64,000 nt of DNA from Lepiota brunneoincarnata (GCA_023014365.1 JAEBUN010000040.1:62001-126000), one strand, 5' to 3'. Shown: positions 22,580-33,250, counted from the first letter of the stretch. The notes: generated by a model from the letters alone, not told the origin. A program made the numbers and translations.

Positions 22580-23617
22580 ATGCACTCAAAAATATCCATG
22601 AACAACCTCAACCTCATCCATCCCCAATCCACTCCCCCCTTCTCCTCTTCCTCCACCACCTCCTCAGTTGTCATCATTGACGATCCCAATGTCAAAAGAA
22701 ACTCCCCAACTCCAACTCCAAGGCCATGTCCATTCACACCCTCCAATGCCTTTGTCAACATCAGAGACAAAACTCTTGACCCCAATGCTACACCCAAACC
22801 AGAGCCAGTAGCTGTCTTACCCATCAACTTCCACACAGCAGGAGTAAAGAATGTAGAACCAATTACAACCAGCATAGAAGACTTACACACCATCGCCTCC
22901 ACCCAATTCCTCACCGACAAAGTCAACAATGCCCCCATCAGTGATTATGACTGAGAAGTATGGTCAAACTATATCCATCATGTCAAACAGACAAAACTCC
23001 TCCATGACACCTTCCATGCCCAACAAAAGTGGACCAAAAACTACAAGGCATTCCTCCTCACTCACCAAGGACTCATGTCCCAAATGCCAAGAAAGAAACA
23101 AACCAATGTGGCACCTCCCATCAACAAAAACACTCCAACTCCCACATCAGGAAGAAAGAATCCTGTTGGAAATAACAACCCCTTCTGTAAAAATACCACC
23201 AAACCAACCCCAATACGGAACTCCCCTGCTCCCATTCAACAAATTCCAAACCCTAAGCCCAACAACAGATCCCAATGCATCCAATACAAACAAATCGGAC
23301 ATTGGGCTATGGACTGCCCCCAATTTGCTTGCCTCGGTTGCAAACAATATGCCCCAGGCCACTACTCATACAATTGCATCAAATATAGATGTCCACATTG
23401 CGGAGTATTCCAACCTTGCCATAAACAAACAGAATGCCCCTCAAAAGGAACAAGACATATGCCTTACAACAGACCTATGGCAGCTCAACCTCAGAATACC
23501 CCATCCCTCCATTACCAATACTTGGGACTTGAATACCCTGAGGAAGACAATTTTGATAATGGATACAACAACATTGCCATGTCCAATATGTGTGGAGAAC
23601 CAGTAGAAGATTTCTAA
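22580..23617 (+). pseudogene. Gypsy-2 third ORF with three zinc knuckles
   Basis: Downstream of the chromodomain, one frame runs from 22580 to 23617, broken only by TGA at 22952-22954. The first half is Ser/Pro-rich. The second half has a basic linker and three cysteine clusters in a row: CIQYKQIGHWAMDC (first knuckle, second Cys replaced by Tyr), CLGCKQYAPGHYSYNC and CPHCGVFQPCHKQTEC. The last two fit C-X2-C-X6-H-X4-C, and the tail ends GEPVEDF. Such knuckles bind nucleic acid in Gag-like proteins. A gene after the chromodomain is not part of the standard chromovirus plan, and its role is unknown. It could be a captured or duplicated gag segment. Confidence 0.6.
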
Positions 23618-23691
23618 AAACCCTACTCAAACACAACAGAAAGGAAAGACATAAATGGTTATAGTGGAATATAACCTTAGAAGTGAGGTAA

Positions 23692-24117
23692 TGTTATCAG
23701 AAGTCCCCTTAAACCCCCTTATCAGAAGCCTCACCGGAAGGAACTCTTATCAGAAGCACCAAATACATAAATAGATAGAAGAACTGTCACTCTGAAACAA
23801 TCAGAAGTGCTCATCAGAACAATCTATAGTTAGATAGATAAGACCTTGACTCAGTATGACTCACCTTACCTGGGTCCAGATATATATAGTAGGAGCATAG
23901 CCACACATAGTAGTATATAAGGATACCATACTGTACCTTGTATCCTTATCTTAGTGTTATACAGTTCTTGCCTCCTATATCTCTTTGCCCCTAAACCGGC
24001 TGGACTATAGTGCTCTGGCGTCTCCAAGTCATGCTTAGTAGGACAGGACCAAGTCTGTATAGACATCCTGTGTCGAACTCCGTGCTACTCAAGAGCAAAC
24101 CCCTAACCTGGGTAACA
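23692..24117 (+). repeat. Gypsy-2 3' LTR
   Basis: 426 bp, matching 14153-14578 with about ten differences, many of them C/T or G/A. Preceded by a purine-rich AGAAGTGAGG and followed by the target duplication ATTAT (24118-24122). Confidence 0.92.
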
Positions 24118-24409
24118 ATTATTCTAAGATGGAATTACTGGTACTTGACCTAACTGGACTGATGTCTGTTGCAAGCTAGGATGGGTATTTATACGCACTT
24201 GTTGTTGTGGAGGTTAGCTGCCATTATCCTGTAGGTCGTCTCTTGAAAGACAAAGAGGAAGCTGATGTCACTGTTTGGGATATTGTGGCCATGTTGGAAC
24301 AACAATCTGGTCTGAAGACTCACTGTCTCCAAAGCAACAATGGGTCCAACTTGTCAATTCTGCAATGAATCAATTCTGTCATCGCAATGGCATCATTCAT
24401 GATGAAATG
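24118..24409 (+). pseudogene. Copia integrase, middle fragment
   Basis: Continues the Copia element after Gypsy-2: KMELLVLDLTGLMSV, then DGYLYALVVVEVSC and AMLEQQSGLKTHCLQSNNGS, which fit the integrase catalytic core. After a frame change it reads NSAMNQFCHRNGIIHDE. It is interrupted at 24410 by a 1.85-kb insertion and resumes at 26263. Confidence 0.78.
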
Positions 24410-26262
24410 TGGATTACTTTACAAAATCGAAAATGAAGTTTCTTAACAAGTTTGCTAATTCCGACTTTATAAGTTCATGGGGGAGAGGTTGTTGCAAATC
24501 TCCAGAAATATATTCAATTCTAATGTTTTTAGGGCATTGGTAAATTATTCTCTTAGTCTCCAACTAGACAGACAGTTGTCCTATCTGAATACAATGGGAA
24601 CTTTGATGGTTGTTACTATATAATATGCTAACTAATATCTTCACAATTCGATAAGTCAGGCGAAATGCAAGCTTTCGCAATCAGTGAGCCTCCATAGACC
24701 TAGCAGACAATGTGTTCTAATGGGCCCTAGCATACTACATCCTTTTCTCTTGACAATATTATAAATTTACACTACCCCATGAGACAGGCTTTTGACAAGC
24801 TCCTGCAGTAAGTGTCTTTAAGCTAGTAGGCCTAGCAGACAGCATTATCTAACAGGCCCTAGCACACTACAGCTTCTGAACAATGCAATAAAACTTTATA
24901 CTACTCAGCAAGACAGGCTTTTTGGAAAGCTCCTGCAGTAAGTATCTTTAAACTAGATAGACCTAGTAGACAGCATTTTCAATGGGCCCTAGCATACTAT
25001 GTTCACTTCTCAATTAAACAGCTCTACAATTCAATGGTATACTTCTGAGGCAGGGCCTCTAAGAGGAACCCAAAGAAATGGAAGTTAGTGAACTTTCTAC
25101 TTAATAACAGAAGAGTCATATCAACTTGTATTCAGCCCTCGAGTCAAGCAGAAGGGTCTGTCAATATGTATCTCAATCGTTTTGAGGGGTCTGGTTTTTA
25201 AGAGTATAACTCTTTAAGTCTCTGGTGGTCTATGACTGAAGAAAATTGCTTTGTATTCCTATCCTAATCAACCATACAGTCAGGGGGGGGAATAGGCAAG
25301 CAGTTTCTTGCCTCCCCATGTAATTTACAGATGAGTTTTTATAACAATATACAATTAACTTATGGGTATACCTGAAACAAGCGTTCAGCGGCATCATTTT
25401 ATTGTCTCTTCATCATTTAGGAGCATCATTCTAGGAGTTCTGATATCAGTGACATAATTCACTCTCAGGAACTTGCTCCCTGAGTGCCTGGTTATTTATA
25501 TCACAGCCAATTGGGTTAGCAAGTTTCCTTGCTAACTTTTATCTAAGGGTTTTTTATCTTTTTCTTGGATTCTCCACACCTGGGTTCTCAACCCTAATGT
25601 CCTAAAAGTTCACTTCCATAGCCTTTAGGCAGTAAACTAATATTAGAATTTAATTAACTTGTTCCATTCTTATCAATCTTTATTTTCTGGTCCATCATTT
25701 CTGGTCTCTTTTGTTACTATGAGGGAGCACCCATCCCTGAGTACCCTCTTGGATACCCCCATCCAATCTTTTATCTTTCAATACCATCAGACCTGTTCCA
25801 AGGGAACATCCTTACCAGGAAATTAGCTAATTTCTAAATTCTCTTGTCAAGATTCGCTTCCAGAACCTGTTACTATAGCTAGGTACCATCTAAAGGTCAT
25901 AAGTGTTACAACTTGTCCACTTTCTAGGGCAGAGGTGAAGAAATGGGTCTTTTGTGTAGTCATGAGTATCTTAACTAATATCTTAGTTAATACAGTATTG
26001 GATACAATGCTCAGGTACATTCATACCAGAGTCATTCTTCCATAGCCCTATTACTAATAAGTTAGTTAACAGCACTTTTACTTGTCTGGGTGTTCTGGTT
26101 CTGTTTCTGAGATTTCTGCCTTCACATATTTTAGATAGTATTCTAATCTCTCACACCCAGTGTCTGACCATGGCCATATACTGATATTATTCAGTATTGG
26201 AGAGTTAGTTACTTTATCAGCTAGTGATTTCACAAATGAAATGATTTTGTGGCACAACAACA
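24410..26262. mobile_element. 1,853-bp noncoding TG...CA element, probable solo LTR
   Basis: Begins TGGATTAC and ends CACAACAACA, with an exact 5-bp duplication AAATG on both sides (24405-24409, 26263-26267). Excising it joins the Copia integrase in frame as HDEM-TIPYLPEQNG. No protein domain was found inside. A 132-bp unit is repeated three times at about 24698-25000. TG...CA ends and a 5-bp duplication are LTR-retrotransposon signatures, so a large solo LTR is most likely. Confidence 0.75.
24698..25000. repeat. three tandem copies of a 132-bp unit
   Basis: The word CCTAG(C/T)AGACA followed by GGGCCCTAGCA(T/C)ACTA recurs at about 24698, 24830 and 24962, and the intervening AGACAGGCTTTT...AAGCTCCTGCAGTAAGT matches between units. 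It lies inside the 1,853-bp noncoding element. Confidence 0.8.
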
Positions 26263-26400
26263 AAATGACCATCCCTTACCTCCCTGAGCAAAATGGCATT
26301 GCTGAGTGTGCCATTGCCATTTTCTTCGAGATGATCTGGTGCATGTTGCACACCAGTGGCATGGGGCCTTAAGAATTTGCTGCATGCAGTACTGCCACCT
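26263..26400 (+). pseudogene. Copia integrase, C-terminal fragment
   Basis: Encodes TIPYLPEQNGIAECAIAIFFEMI and CMLHTSGMGP, the end of the Copia integrase core around the catalytic Glu (the usual motif is P-x-Q-N-G-x-A-E-R). The Copia sequence then fades; no RT or RNase H of this element is visible to the right. Confidence 0.8.
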
Positions 26401-26700
26401 TACATTAATATTATAGACTTTATATACTTATAATCAATGTTAATACCTGCTAATAAACACTTGTTGTTACTCCAATACCATGGTTTAATGGCCTGCCACA
26501 TATTATTATACATAACTGCCAGGAATACTGTATCCTACCCCCACACTACTGTAACATTACTGTGCACTACTGCACACTACCACCACACTACAGCCAGGGT
26601 TACAGCATGCTACTGTGACACTACTGTATACTGCTGCCACACTGCCACCAGGGTACAGTACACTACTGTAACACTACTGCCAGGGTTTCTGAACTGAAAG
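26400..26700. repeat. low-complexity TACTG/CACTAC-rich stretch
   Basis: Imperfect short repeats of CACTACTG, ACTACTGTAACA and GCCAGGGT without a fixed period. No gene was recognised. Confidence 0.6.
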
Positions 26701-26739
26701 GATAATAGGTGAGGTGTTTGGGGGTTTAGGCATGCAAGC

Positions 26740-27390
26740 ATCACAATATCTGTCTGTTGTTGAGGCTTCTACCCAGTTTACGATTGGCCCATATAAAGAG
26801 ATATATGCCAATCATCTACCTGTTCTATCATGATGGGACACTGTTTATCATTCCGTGAGTCCGCACCCTTCCCTAAAAATACAGGGTACAGCAGCTCCCC
26901 CATGATGACATTAAAACATACAGAATCTTTAGTAGGCAATTGGTTTATCCTTTCCCCCTAGATTCCTTATTGGTATACAGCTGTGAACTTCATCACAGTT
27001 TTACGGGCGATGACTTTAGGTCTTTCCAAACCCTCCAGCCCTTTAGTTGCAATAGATTGGACAGTGTAAGTGACTAATCTGCACAATCTGGAAGTACCTC
27101 ATCTTCTGTCAGGTGGATTGCAGTCATTGAATGCTTTTGCATAGGCCCTGCTTTCTAATAACTGAATGCTCACACTGATTAAGGCATTGGGACAGGGGAC
27201 ACAGCTAATCATCAATCTCCACGAAGCAGGTTGCAGGATGACACAGTCATTGGTTCTGCTGGAAATCTCTGAATTGCGTTTCAATAACACGGTTCAAGAA
27301 GCCAGTTATCAACCGGATGGGGTTGATAATCAGGAGTGATCCCCTCAGGATGATATATCGGAGGAACTGCGCCTGCATGCGTAGCAACAT
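26740..27390 (+). pseudogene. DUF6533-like gene copy 1, 3' fragment
   Basis: Plus-strand remnant of the C-terminal exons of the same family as the copies at 50852-63661. It retains a broken version of the exon ending in R-D-G-T-L-F-I-I (26820-26865) and the last exon, read as GTQLIINLHEAGCRMTQSLV (27190-27250). That exon matches the (S)RLLLNLRE-type tail of DUF6533 proteins. The N-terminal half is absent; to its left lie the Copia and low-complexity sequences. Confidence 0.6.
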
Positions 27391-28081
27391 GTGTATCCTC
27401 CCACCACCCTCTTACCTGCTTTCAGTATGATATATTGACAATGCCCACAAGATCAAAAAATTTGTGTCCAGGCTTCCCACTGACACATTGCCCATTCCTA
27501 ACCCATTTTCTGTACTTCCTCACTGTCCCATCTAACTACCCTATTTACTTCCCTTCACAACATATTATAGGCTTCCCCTCAATAACTATCACGGACACAT
27601 ATGAAATGAAAGCTCAAGCACCCTGATGCCCTAGTCGCTGGACCTTGTGTCTTGCTTGCTCCCCCTCCATCCCTAGCATGTTATTTAATGAACATATTAC
27701 ACTTTGGATGGAGATGGGTATTCCCTGCCTGAGTCATGGTTATCACCATTGTCAAAGCTCTGTTCATGAGGTAGTGCAACCTTGATCATGTACGGTGTCT
27801 CAGCCATATAAACAAAGCCACATCAGAATCGAGACGGCCTGCCTGATACTTAAGTAAGGATCTGGCTAAGGGATTGCGCAGAGACCGACATATGAAAAAG
27901 CCATGGTGTAAAAGTCTACGCAGTGAGCTGACCTCTCATCAGGCATCGTGCCGTGAGGGGAACAAGTGGGAGGGATGCCCCAGGCCCAGCCCCCCTATTC
28001 TACCTATCTGTATATTGATTCATACTCCCCCGCAAGCACCTTAACTTAGGTAGTCTAATTCTGTCACTACACAAGCCAAGG
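27391..28081. other. no gene recognised
   Basis: About 690 bp with only short open frames lacking domain signatures. No clear repeat family was matched. Confidence 0.4.
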
Positions 28082-28137
28082 CGGGTTATGGCAGCGGTTA
28101 AGCCCTCTGATGAGCCCCCTCGCAAGGGCGAAACCCG
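28082..28137 (+). ncRNA. candidate hammerhead ribozyme, type III
   Basis: The conserved core CTGATGA (28107-28113) is followed by stem II (GCCC 28114-28117 with GGGC 28126-28129, 8-nt loop) and GAAA (28130-28133). Stem III pairs CCCG (28134-28137) with CGGG (28082-28085); U28086 then pairs A15.1, and U28087 is the base before the cleavage site. Stem I (28088-28092 with 28102-28106) has one mismatch. The G10.1-C11.1 pair is present. A GUU cleavage triplet is permitted but weaker than GUC. I saw no second copy. Confidence 0.5.
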
Positions 28138-28870
28138 AATATGTTCCCTCAGTGTTGTTTTAGTAACGTCATTGGGACTTCCCTTTCCGTCCATTCAGAA
28201 ATACAATGACACCATGACCAGCAACATGCAAATGGCCAGCAACATAGTGTCAGCCAAGGCCGCACCTAGGCACCCAAAAGAACAGAAAAGCAGAATAAAC
28301 AGGTATGCATTGCCCACCTATTTGATCCAACCCCCGACCTATGCTTCTGGTCAAGTAGATAAAGATAACCAGTTGTGACTGTGCATGTGCATCATGACAT
28401 CACGCGTTCCGGTTATCGCTCTCGTCGAGCCCACTCTTAAGTCACCACGGCTCTCACTCCATCCAAGAATGCTGCCAAAGTGACCCTGACCCTCTTATCT
28501 ATGCTTAATTGATTTGAAGACAGATGTGTAGATACCCAATCAAAAATTGAATCTGAATTCAAGATGGGACTGATGGCGCAATGAGTGACCCAGGTTCTCT
28601 GTACAATGACCAGATACCTATAGCGCAGCTCTCAAAATTACACCTGGAAATTCAGTCAGCCTTTCGACCACCCTGTCTTTCTGGGGGGTTGGGCAGATCA
28701 TGAAAGGCCCAAAAGGATGGTCGCATTTCATTTTACAGCAACTGGGTGTGTATTTCTCAACAGCATTCCTTCAGTAAGGATGCCCAACATCTCTAGGGCA
28801 TACGCCCTCCTCATGATAACCGCTTCGGTTCCACCTATAGGGTTTATACTACCAGGACACGCTGTATACC
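28138..28870. other. no gene recognised
   Basis: Unique-looking sequence of about 730 bp between the ribozyme candidate and MITE copy 2. Short open frames only. Confidence 0.4.
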
Positions 28871-29099
28871 CACTGTGAACCCCTACCAGTCGTAATTTAC
28901 ATCAAAAAATGTGGGGGCTGTGTCGTAATTCACGTCGAATTATTAAAGAATTACAACCTTTATTCAGAAAAACGGCATTATCTGGTGTAATTATCAAAAT
29001 GTCATTATTACGTACTCTCCTAAAAATGGCACTATCTGGTGTAATTCTCACTTCTTGACTATTTCTGACGTAAATTACAACCTGTAGGGGTTCACAGTG
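28871..29099. mobile_element. 229-bp MITE, copy 2
   Basis: Same element as 15881-16109, inverted, and the same length to the base. It has a 3-bp target duplication ACC (28868-28870, 29100-29102). The two copies differ mainly at CG dinucleotides. Confidence 0.92.
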
Positions 29100-29815
29100 A
29101 CCGCCAAGTCCCCTATTCCTGGTCATTGCGAACTGATGATCCCCCTTACATTGTAGGCATTTTTGTATCCTCAGACAAATAGTACGGCCACCAGGAGTAG
29201 CACACTCACATATGCGATGTCTGCTGTTGGTGGTTTGTCAGAGTTATGTTTGAATCGGCGATGGATAAGCTTTCATGGAAAGGACTGCAGATACCCCCCA
29301 TCCTCCCCTCATATCCTGACCCTCCAATCATTATGAGGACAAAATCTGAACACGTTCACGTTGATCGCTCTACACGTCCATGGCTATATTAGTCGCGAAC
29401 GCCTGGTTCCTCACTCACATGTGTGCACTTGTTGACCTGAAATCAGCTTAATAGATGCATTCCCGTGATGATTAGTGTGACTCTGCGATTGCTGTTGGTC
29501 CCATCTATAGTGTAAGGACACCATACATGACAAATACTGCGCTACATCATGAACAGGGTTTGACGGTGGCAATGTTACGCGCCATGCTCGCAGGCTAACA
29601 TACTCCCCAGTCCTGTTTCCCAGCCCAGGTGACGACGGCAACCATCAGCCATTGCTAGATATAATGTCGAAGAAGTGCGAATCCTGGTATAAGCTAGGTA
29701 TGCAGGCTTACACAACACAAGGTTTGCCAAATCGTCAGGGCAGAATCTTATATTACCCAATACTATCCGACTAGACACTGTGCTGGGGGGATAATACTTG
29801 ATCCTCAACCCCACT
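29100..29815. other. no gene recognised
   Basis: About 700 bp. A minus-strand open frame at 29575-29850 overlaps the tail of the neighbouring DUF6533-like copy but shows no domain of its own. Confidence 0.35.
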
Positions 29816-30594
29816 TGTTCAGTGACAACTTTGTTCAGCCACATCATCAATTCGCAACACCCCGAGCTCCCGCAAAACCAATGACTCTGTTATCCTGCAA
29901 TTTGCCTCGCGGATATTGATAATCAGTCGGGTTCCCTGGGCAGATATGCTAATCAGTGCGGACCCTTCAATAGAGGGAATGAATGGCCTATGCAAAGGCA
30001 GTTCACCACTACAGACCACCTACCAGGAAATGAGATGCTTCCACGATGCAGAGCTGAATATCTTATGATGACCAGTCTATAGCCATGCCCCCGATACCAA
30101 TTTTTGATCCTCTGTACTCCCCCAAAAGCCAAAGCATGGTTAGAACTGCACAACGATGAGTCCAGGCAATTGGGGCAAATCTACCTTGTCTTACCAAAAA
30201 TCCTAGATTTTGGCTATGATCACACGCGAGCTGTCCACTATCGCCGAAAGAGGACTCACGGAATGATAAACAACGTTCCATCACGATAGAACAAGTAGAC
30301 AACTGGCATATATCTTTTCATATAGGACAATCTCTCATGAAATGGAGTCCCCACGAGACCGACTGTCCGAAAAGACTGATAGAGCTTGATAGTGGTCAGG
30401 AGAACGAAGGTTGCTTGAAAATAACTAAGACTGATTATGGATAGGCAGCATCTATAATGATGTGTACCTGAGCTTGCAAACCAGCAGATCCTGTGTCATA
30501 TTACTAATTAGCACTCCCATCCCCTTCCATACGACGCAGGATACTGACAGAGTTGTGGACGTTACAGGAACCAGCTTGTGAAACAATGAGGCAT
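29816..30594 (-). pseudogene. DUF6533-like gene copy 2, 3' half, split by CACTA element
   Basis: Minus-strand C-terminal exons: one ends R-D-G-T-L-F (near 30250-30300, frame decayed) and the last reads GTRLIINIREANCRITESLVL (about 29860-29935). The gene stops at 30594, where the CACTA element begins, and its 5' half lies at 46732-47992. Joining the halves across one copy of the CAT duplication gives a continuous exon aligning residue for residue with the homologous exon of the copy at 61679-63661 (SLFHKLV against SLIQRLA). Confidence 0.7.
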
Positions 30595-30599
30595 CACTG

Positions 30600-31218
30600 T
30601 GTCATATCCATGCCAACTCAGAGTCTAATCATTTAAACTTCGGCTTCTCGACTCCACGTGTGTTCCACACAACAACCCACTGCCCCGATCACGCGACCAC
30701 CTCCACACATGCCGTGGTCACCTGACCCTCGGTGTCTCATACCCCCGTCTCCATTTCCCGTCCGTAGTCAAGATACGTTATTAGTCTCCATACCTGTACC
30801 CGTTTCCATTCCATTCGTAATCCGTTCGTAATCCGTTTGTAACTAGATCAGTCTCCGCTTTGCTCCACACGTAGTCAGTACGAGTCATAGTTCGTAAGGC
30901 CAGTAGTATATATACTGTAGGTACTTGGCTTGTACTCCTCAGTCTGATAATCAAATCGAGCAGCAGACCAGCTCCCTGTTCCCTATCCTCTCCTCTCTTC
31001 TGCCTCGCTCCGCTTTGGCTCCGACTTCCTGAAATATGGACTAGGACAGTAGGAGGGCACAGCACATAAGCTGAGGCCGCAAGTCCAACCCCCCGCCCGA
31101 CGTACTCCGCCTCGGTCCCGAAGTCTACGTACTGACTTCGCCCTGTCCCCCGGTTACCTTATACCAAGGATACCACCCCGACCCTCCGCTTCGGTCCCGA
31201 CCCGCACCAGCTCTAACA
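30600..31218. repeat. solo LTR inserted 5 bp inside the CACTA left end
   Basis: 619 bp from TGTCATATCC to CTCTAACA with an exact 5-bp duplication CACTG (30595-30599, 31219-31223). The duplication consists of the first five bases of the CACTA terminus itself. CpG-rich; a TATATATA box lies near 30908. No internal element remains. Confidence 0.88.
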
Positions 31219-31857
31219 CACTGTGAGACCCTAGGGGTTGTAAAATATGACGTTAAAGAGTGAAGTGTGTAAATAGTTACAGATAGTGTTGTTTCTCAAG
31301 ATGTAGGAAAAAACGACGTTTTCGGTAAGGTCATTTTCAACGGTAAGTCTCGATATTTACGCCAGATAATGTCATGGGTATAACGATGTAATATATGGTG
31401 GTCCAGAGGAGTGGTAAAAACACCTCAAAGGGGGGGAATAGGGTATACCATACATATTATTGTTTTTCAGGCCTTAGGAAAGCGCAACAGTTTTAGTAAG
31501 ATCGCTTTTCATTGGTAAACATGGATATTAAGTATTGGAATATGATACTGGAGGTTTTATGTCGTCAGCAGGAGAGAAGGATCTACTTATAGCACTCATC
31601 CTGTTTGGCAAGCTGGTGGGTTAGACAAAATATTAGCAGTATTCGGGCATCTGTTTGGCCACAGCCCATAGTCGTTGTTGTTGTCGTTATTTGTCAATGA
31701 ATACCAACCCTGACAATGGAGTGTAGCATTTGATGAACAAGGTGCGGATGTGTTGTAAAAAAAAAACTGGAGCTGTACCTTTATATCCAAATTATAATCG
31801 TTCTCAAGTTTCAAGTTAGGACGGAGTGAGGAAAAATAAAGCGCGACCTCGTTACTG
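31219..31857. other. CACTA left subterminal region
   Basis: Noncoding stretch after the left terminal repeat, with recurring ACGTT/GGTAA words (for example GACGTT...GGTAAGGTC and GCAACAGTTTTAGTAAGATCG). No gene was recognised. Confidence 0.45.
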
Positions 31858-32410
31858 TTGCGCGTGTTTGCATCAACGTTGCATCCATCACCACACCTGC
31901 CCCCAACCGCCATCATCACACCCGCCCTCAGCCGCCATCATCACACCCGCCCTCAACCGCCATCATTACACCCGCCCTCAGTCGCTATCACAGCTCCCAA
32001 CAACATGTATTATTATATTTATTCACGCAATCCACACGCAAAGGCGAACCTGAGTGGAGGGGAGAGGAAACGAGCGAGACGGGCACTGGAAAGGGCGGTG
32101 GCAGACTTCAGGGACGAACTTTCACAAGTTCTTGGAGATAGGAATGTGGATTGGGTCCTGATGTGAGTATTCGATGAAATAAATTAGATAGCTGACGAAA
32201 GAGGGAGGTTTAGGGGTGAAAAACATAGCTCGGATACTGATAGCCACCACCACTGGACAGTGCGGGCGTTCGACAACGAGCACGCCGTCGCGACATTCCA
32301 TCTTTATGGACACAATGGCGCATCGCCAGGGGCGCAGCTTTTCGCAAATGGAGGAAGATGGAGGGTCGGGGGAAAGAGTCTGGACAAGGTGGCATGTTAT
32401 GACTGGTGAA
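31858..32410 (+). CDS. possible small two-exon CACTA gene, unknown function
   Basis: The open frame 31858-32160 ends with a charged, helical stretch (LSGGERKRARRALERAVADF) and a GTGAGT donor at about 32163. A later stretch (about 32250-32405) reads HWTVRAFDNEHAVATFHLY and ends at TGA. No domain was recognised. The first half overlaps the 25-bp repeats. Treat as tentative; it could be the remnant of a longer gene. Confidence 0.25.
31907..32005. repeat. four 25-bp tandem units
   Basis: The unit CCGCCATCATCACACCCGCC followed by CTCAG starts at 31907, 31932, 31957 and (degenerate) 31982. Period 25 is not a multiple of three, so the repeat is not constrained as protein. Confidence 0.85.
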
Positions 32411-32589
32411 CTGTCAGGGCGATCTATAAAATTGTATCATTATATCTTGATGTATTTTTTGGCATTTTTTGGACGATCTACAAGCGATTTCAGTTGAATC
32501 GAACAACTCATCAACCGGGTCTTCACCATATAGGCACCTTTGTTGCCCGTTTCTCTGCAAATAGTGACTTTCGCTGTATGCTGGTCATA

Positions 32590-33160
32590 ACGCGCTCACC
32601 TCATCACAGAATGTTTTTGGTTTGTAGCGCCTGGACTTGTGTAGTGAGGGTAATATGAGCGGTCAACTGTTGCGATAGGATGGAGACATTTCCGCGTTCA
32701 CGTTCAAGGTTGCTTTTGCATAATCATAGATCTTCGTTGGCATCATGTAGTTCTCGTTCTTGCTTCTTGAGGTCCATTTCGATGTCCATAATTTCACAAG
32801 CATGCCGCTTTTTGAGGTTCTCGATCTCGTCAGAGGCATTAACAAGCTCTCGGTGTTGATTAAGTTCTTGCGATCGTGCAGTAGCAAGGTCGCGAGAAAG
32901 GGCGACATGGTTGGCCTGCAGCTCTGCAGCTTTGGCCCGCTCTGCCTCCATATCCATGGCCAGATGGGCGGCATCAACTGCCCTTGCAGATTTGACGGAA
33001 GTGAGCTGTTCCTGTAACTCGGAGAGGACTGTGGAAGAAGCACCTTCACAGGACTGACGACACTGCTAATGCACTCGGTTTCCTCTCTCCTATCACCTTC
33101 ATCACCTCGGATGAGATCAAGGCCAAGGCGGCGGCTGCGCAAATCGTCCACTCGAATTAC
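32590..33160 (-). pseudogene. CACTA coiled-coil ORF, broken
   Basis: The minus-strand frame 32957-32724 is a clear coiled coil (AAELQANHVALSRDLATARS, later EIENLKKRHACEIMDIEMDL). After a TGA near 32720 the same frame continues as LCKSNLERERGNVSILSQQL to about 32610. Upstream, an alternative frame (33151-32958) carries the likely N-terminus. Function unknown. Its place after the transposase in the same orientation suggests a companion or a broken 3' domain of the transposase gene. Confidence 0.4.
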
Positions 33161-33250
33161 TCATCCAAGATATCTGAGAGACACCAAGTACGTAGCTACT
33201 GGCCTGTAATGGCGGACTTGAATGGTTTGCAAATCAACACGATCGGAGCC

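Larger units (their letters stand above)
14153..24117 (+). mobile_element. complete chromovirus-type Ty3/gypsy element, Gypsy-2
   Basis: Two 426-bp LTRs (14153-14578 and 23692-24117) share the ends TGTTATCAG ... GGTAACA and are flanked by an exact 5-bp target duplication ATTAT (14148-14152 and 24118-24122). About ten differences between the LTRs by eye indicate a moderately old insertion. The interior reads gag, protease, RT, RNase H, integrase, chromodomain and a further ORF with zinc knuckles. It is interrupted by a MITE (15881-16109), a solo LTR (19155-19616) and a Gypsy-1 LTR (20389-21693), and carries many TGA codons. It was inserted into the Copia element. Confidence 0.93.

Noticed and set aside
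26400..26700. Possible CRISPR-like or tandem repeat array
   Set aside because: Repeats are short, irregular and without constant spacers; simple low complexity in a eukaryotic genome.
29600..29720. Similarity to 40980-41060 (GCAGGCTTACACAA)
   Set aside because: Only a short shared word; surrounding bases do not align convincingly.
30595..30660. CACTGTGTCATATCC as an independent terminal repeat
   Set aside because: The first five bases are the CACTA stub and the rest is the start of the solo LTR; the apparent CACTGTG arises because the LTR begins with TG.
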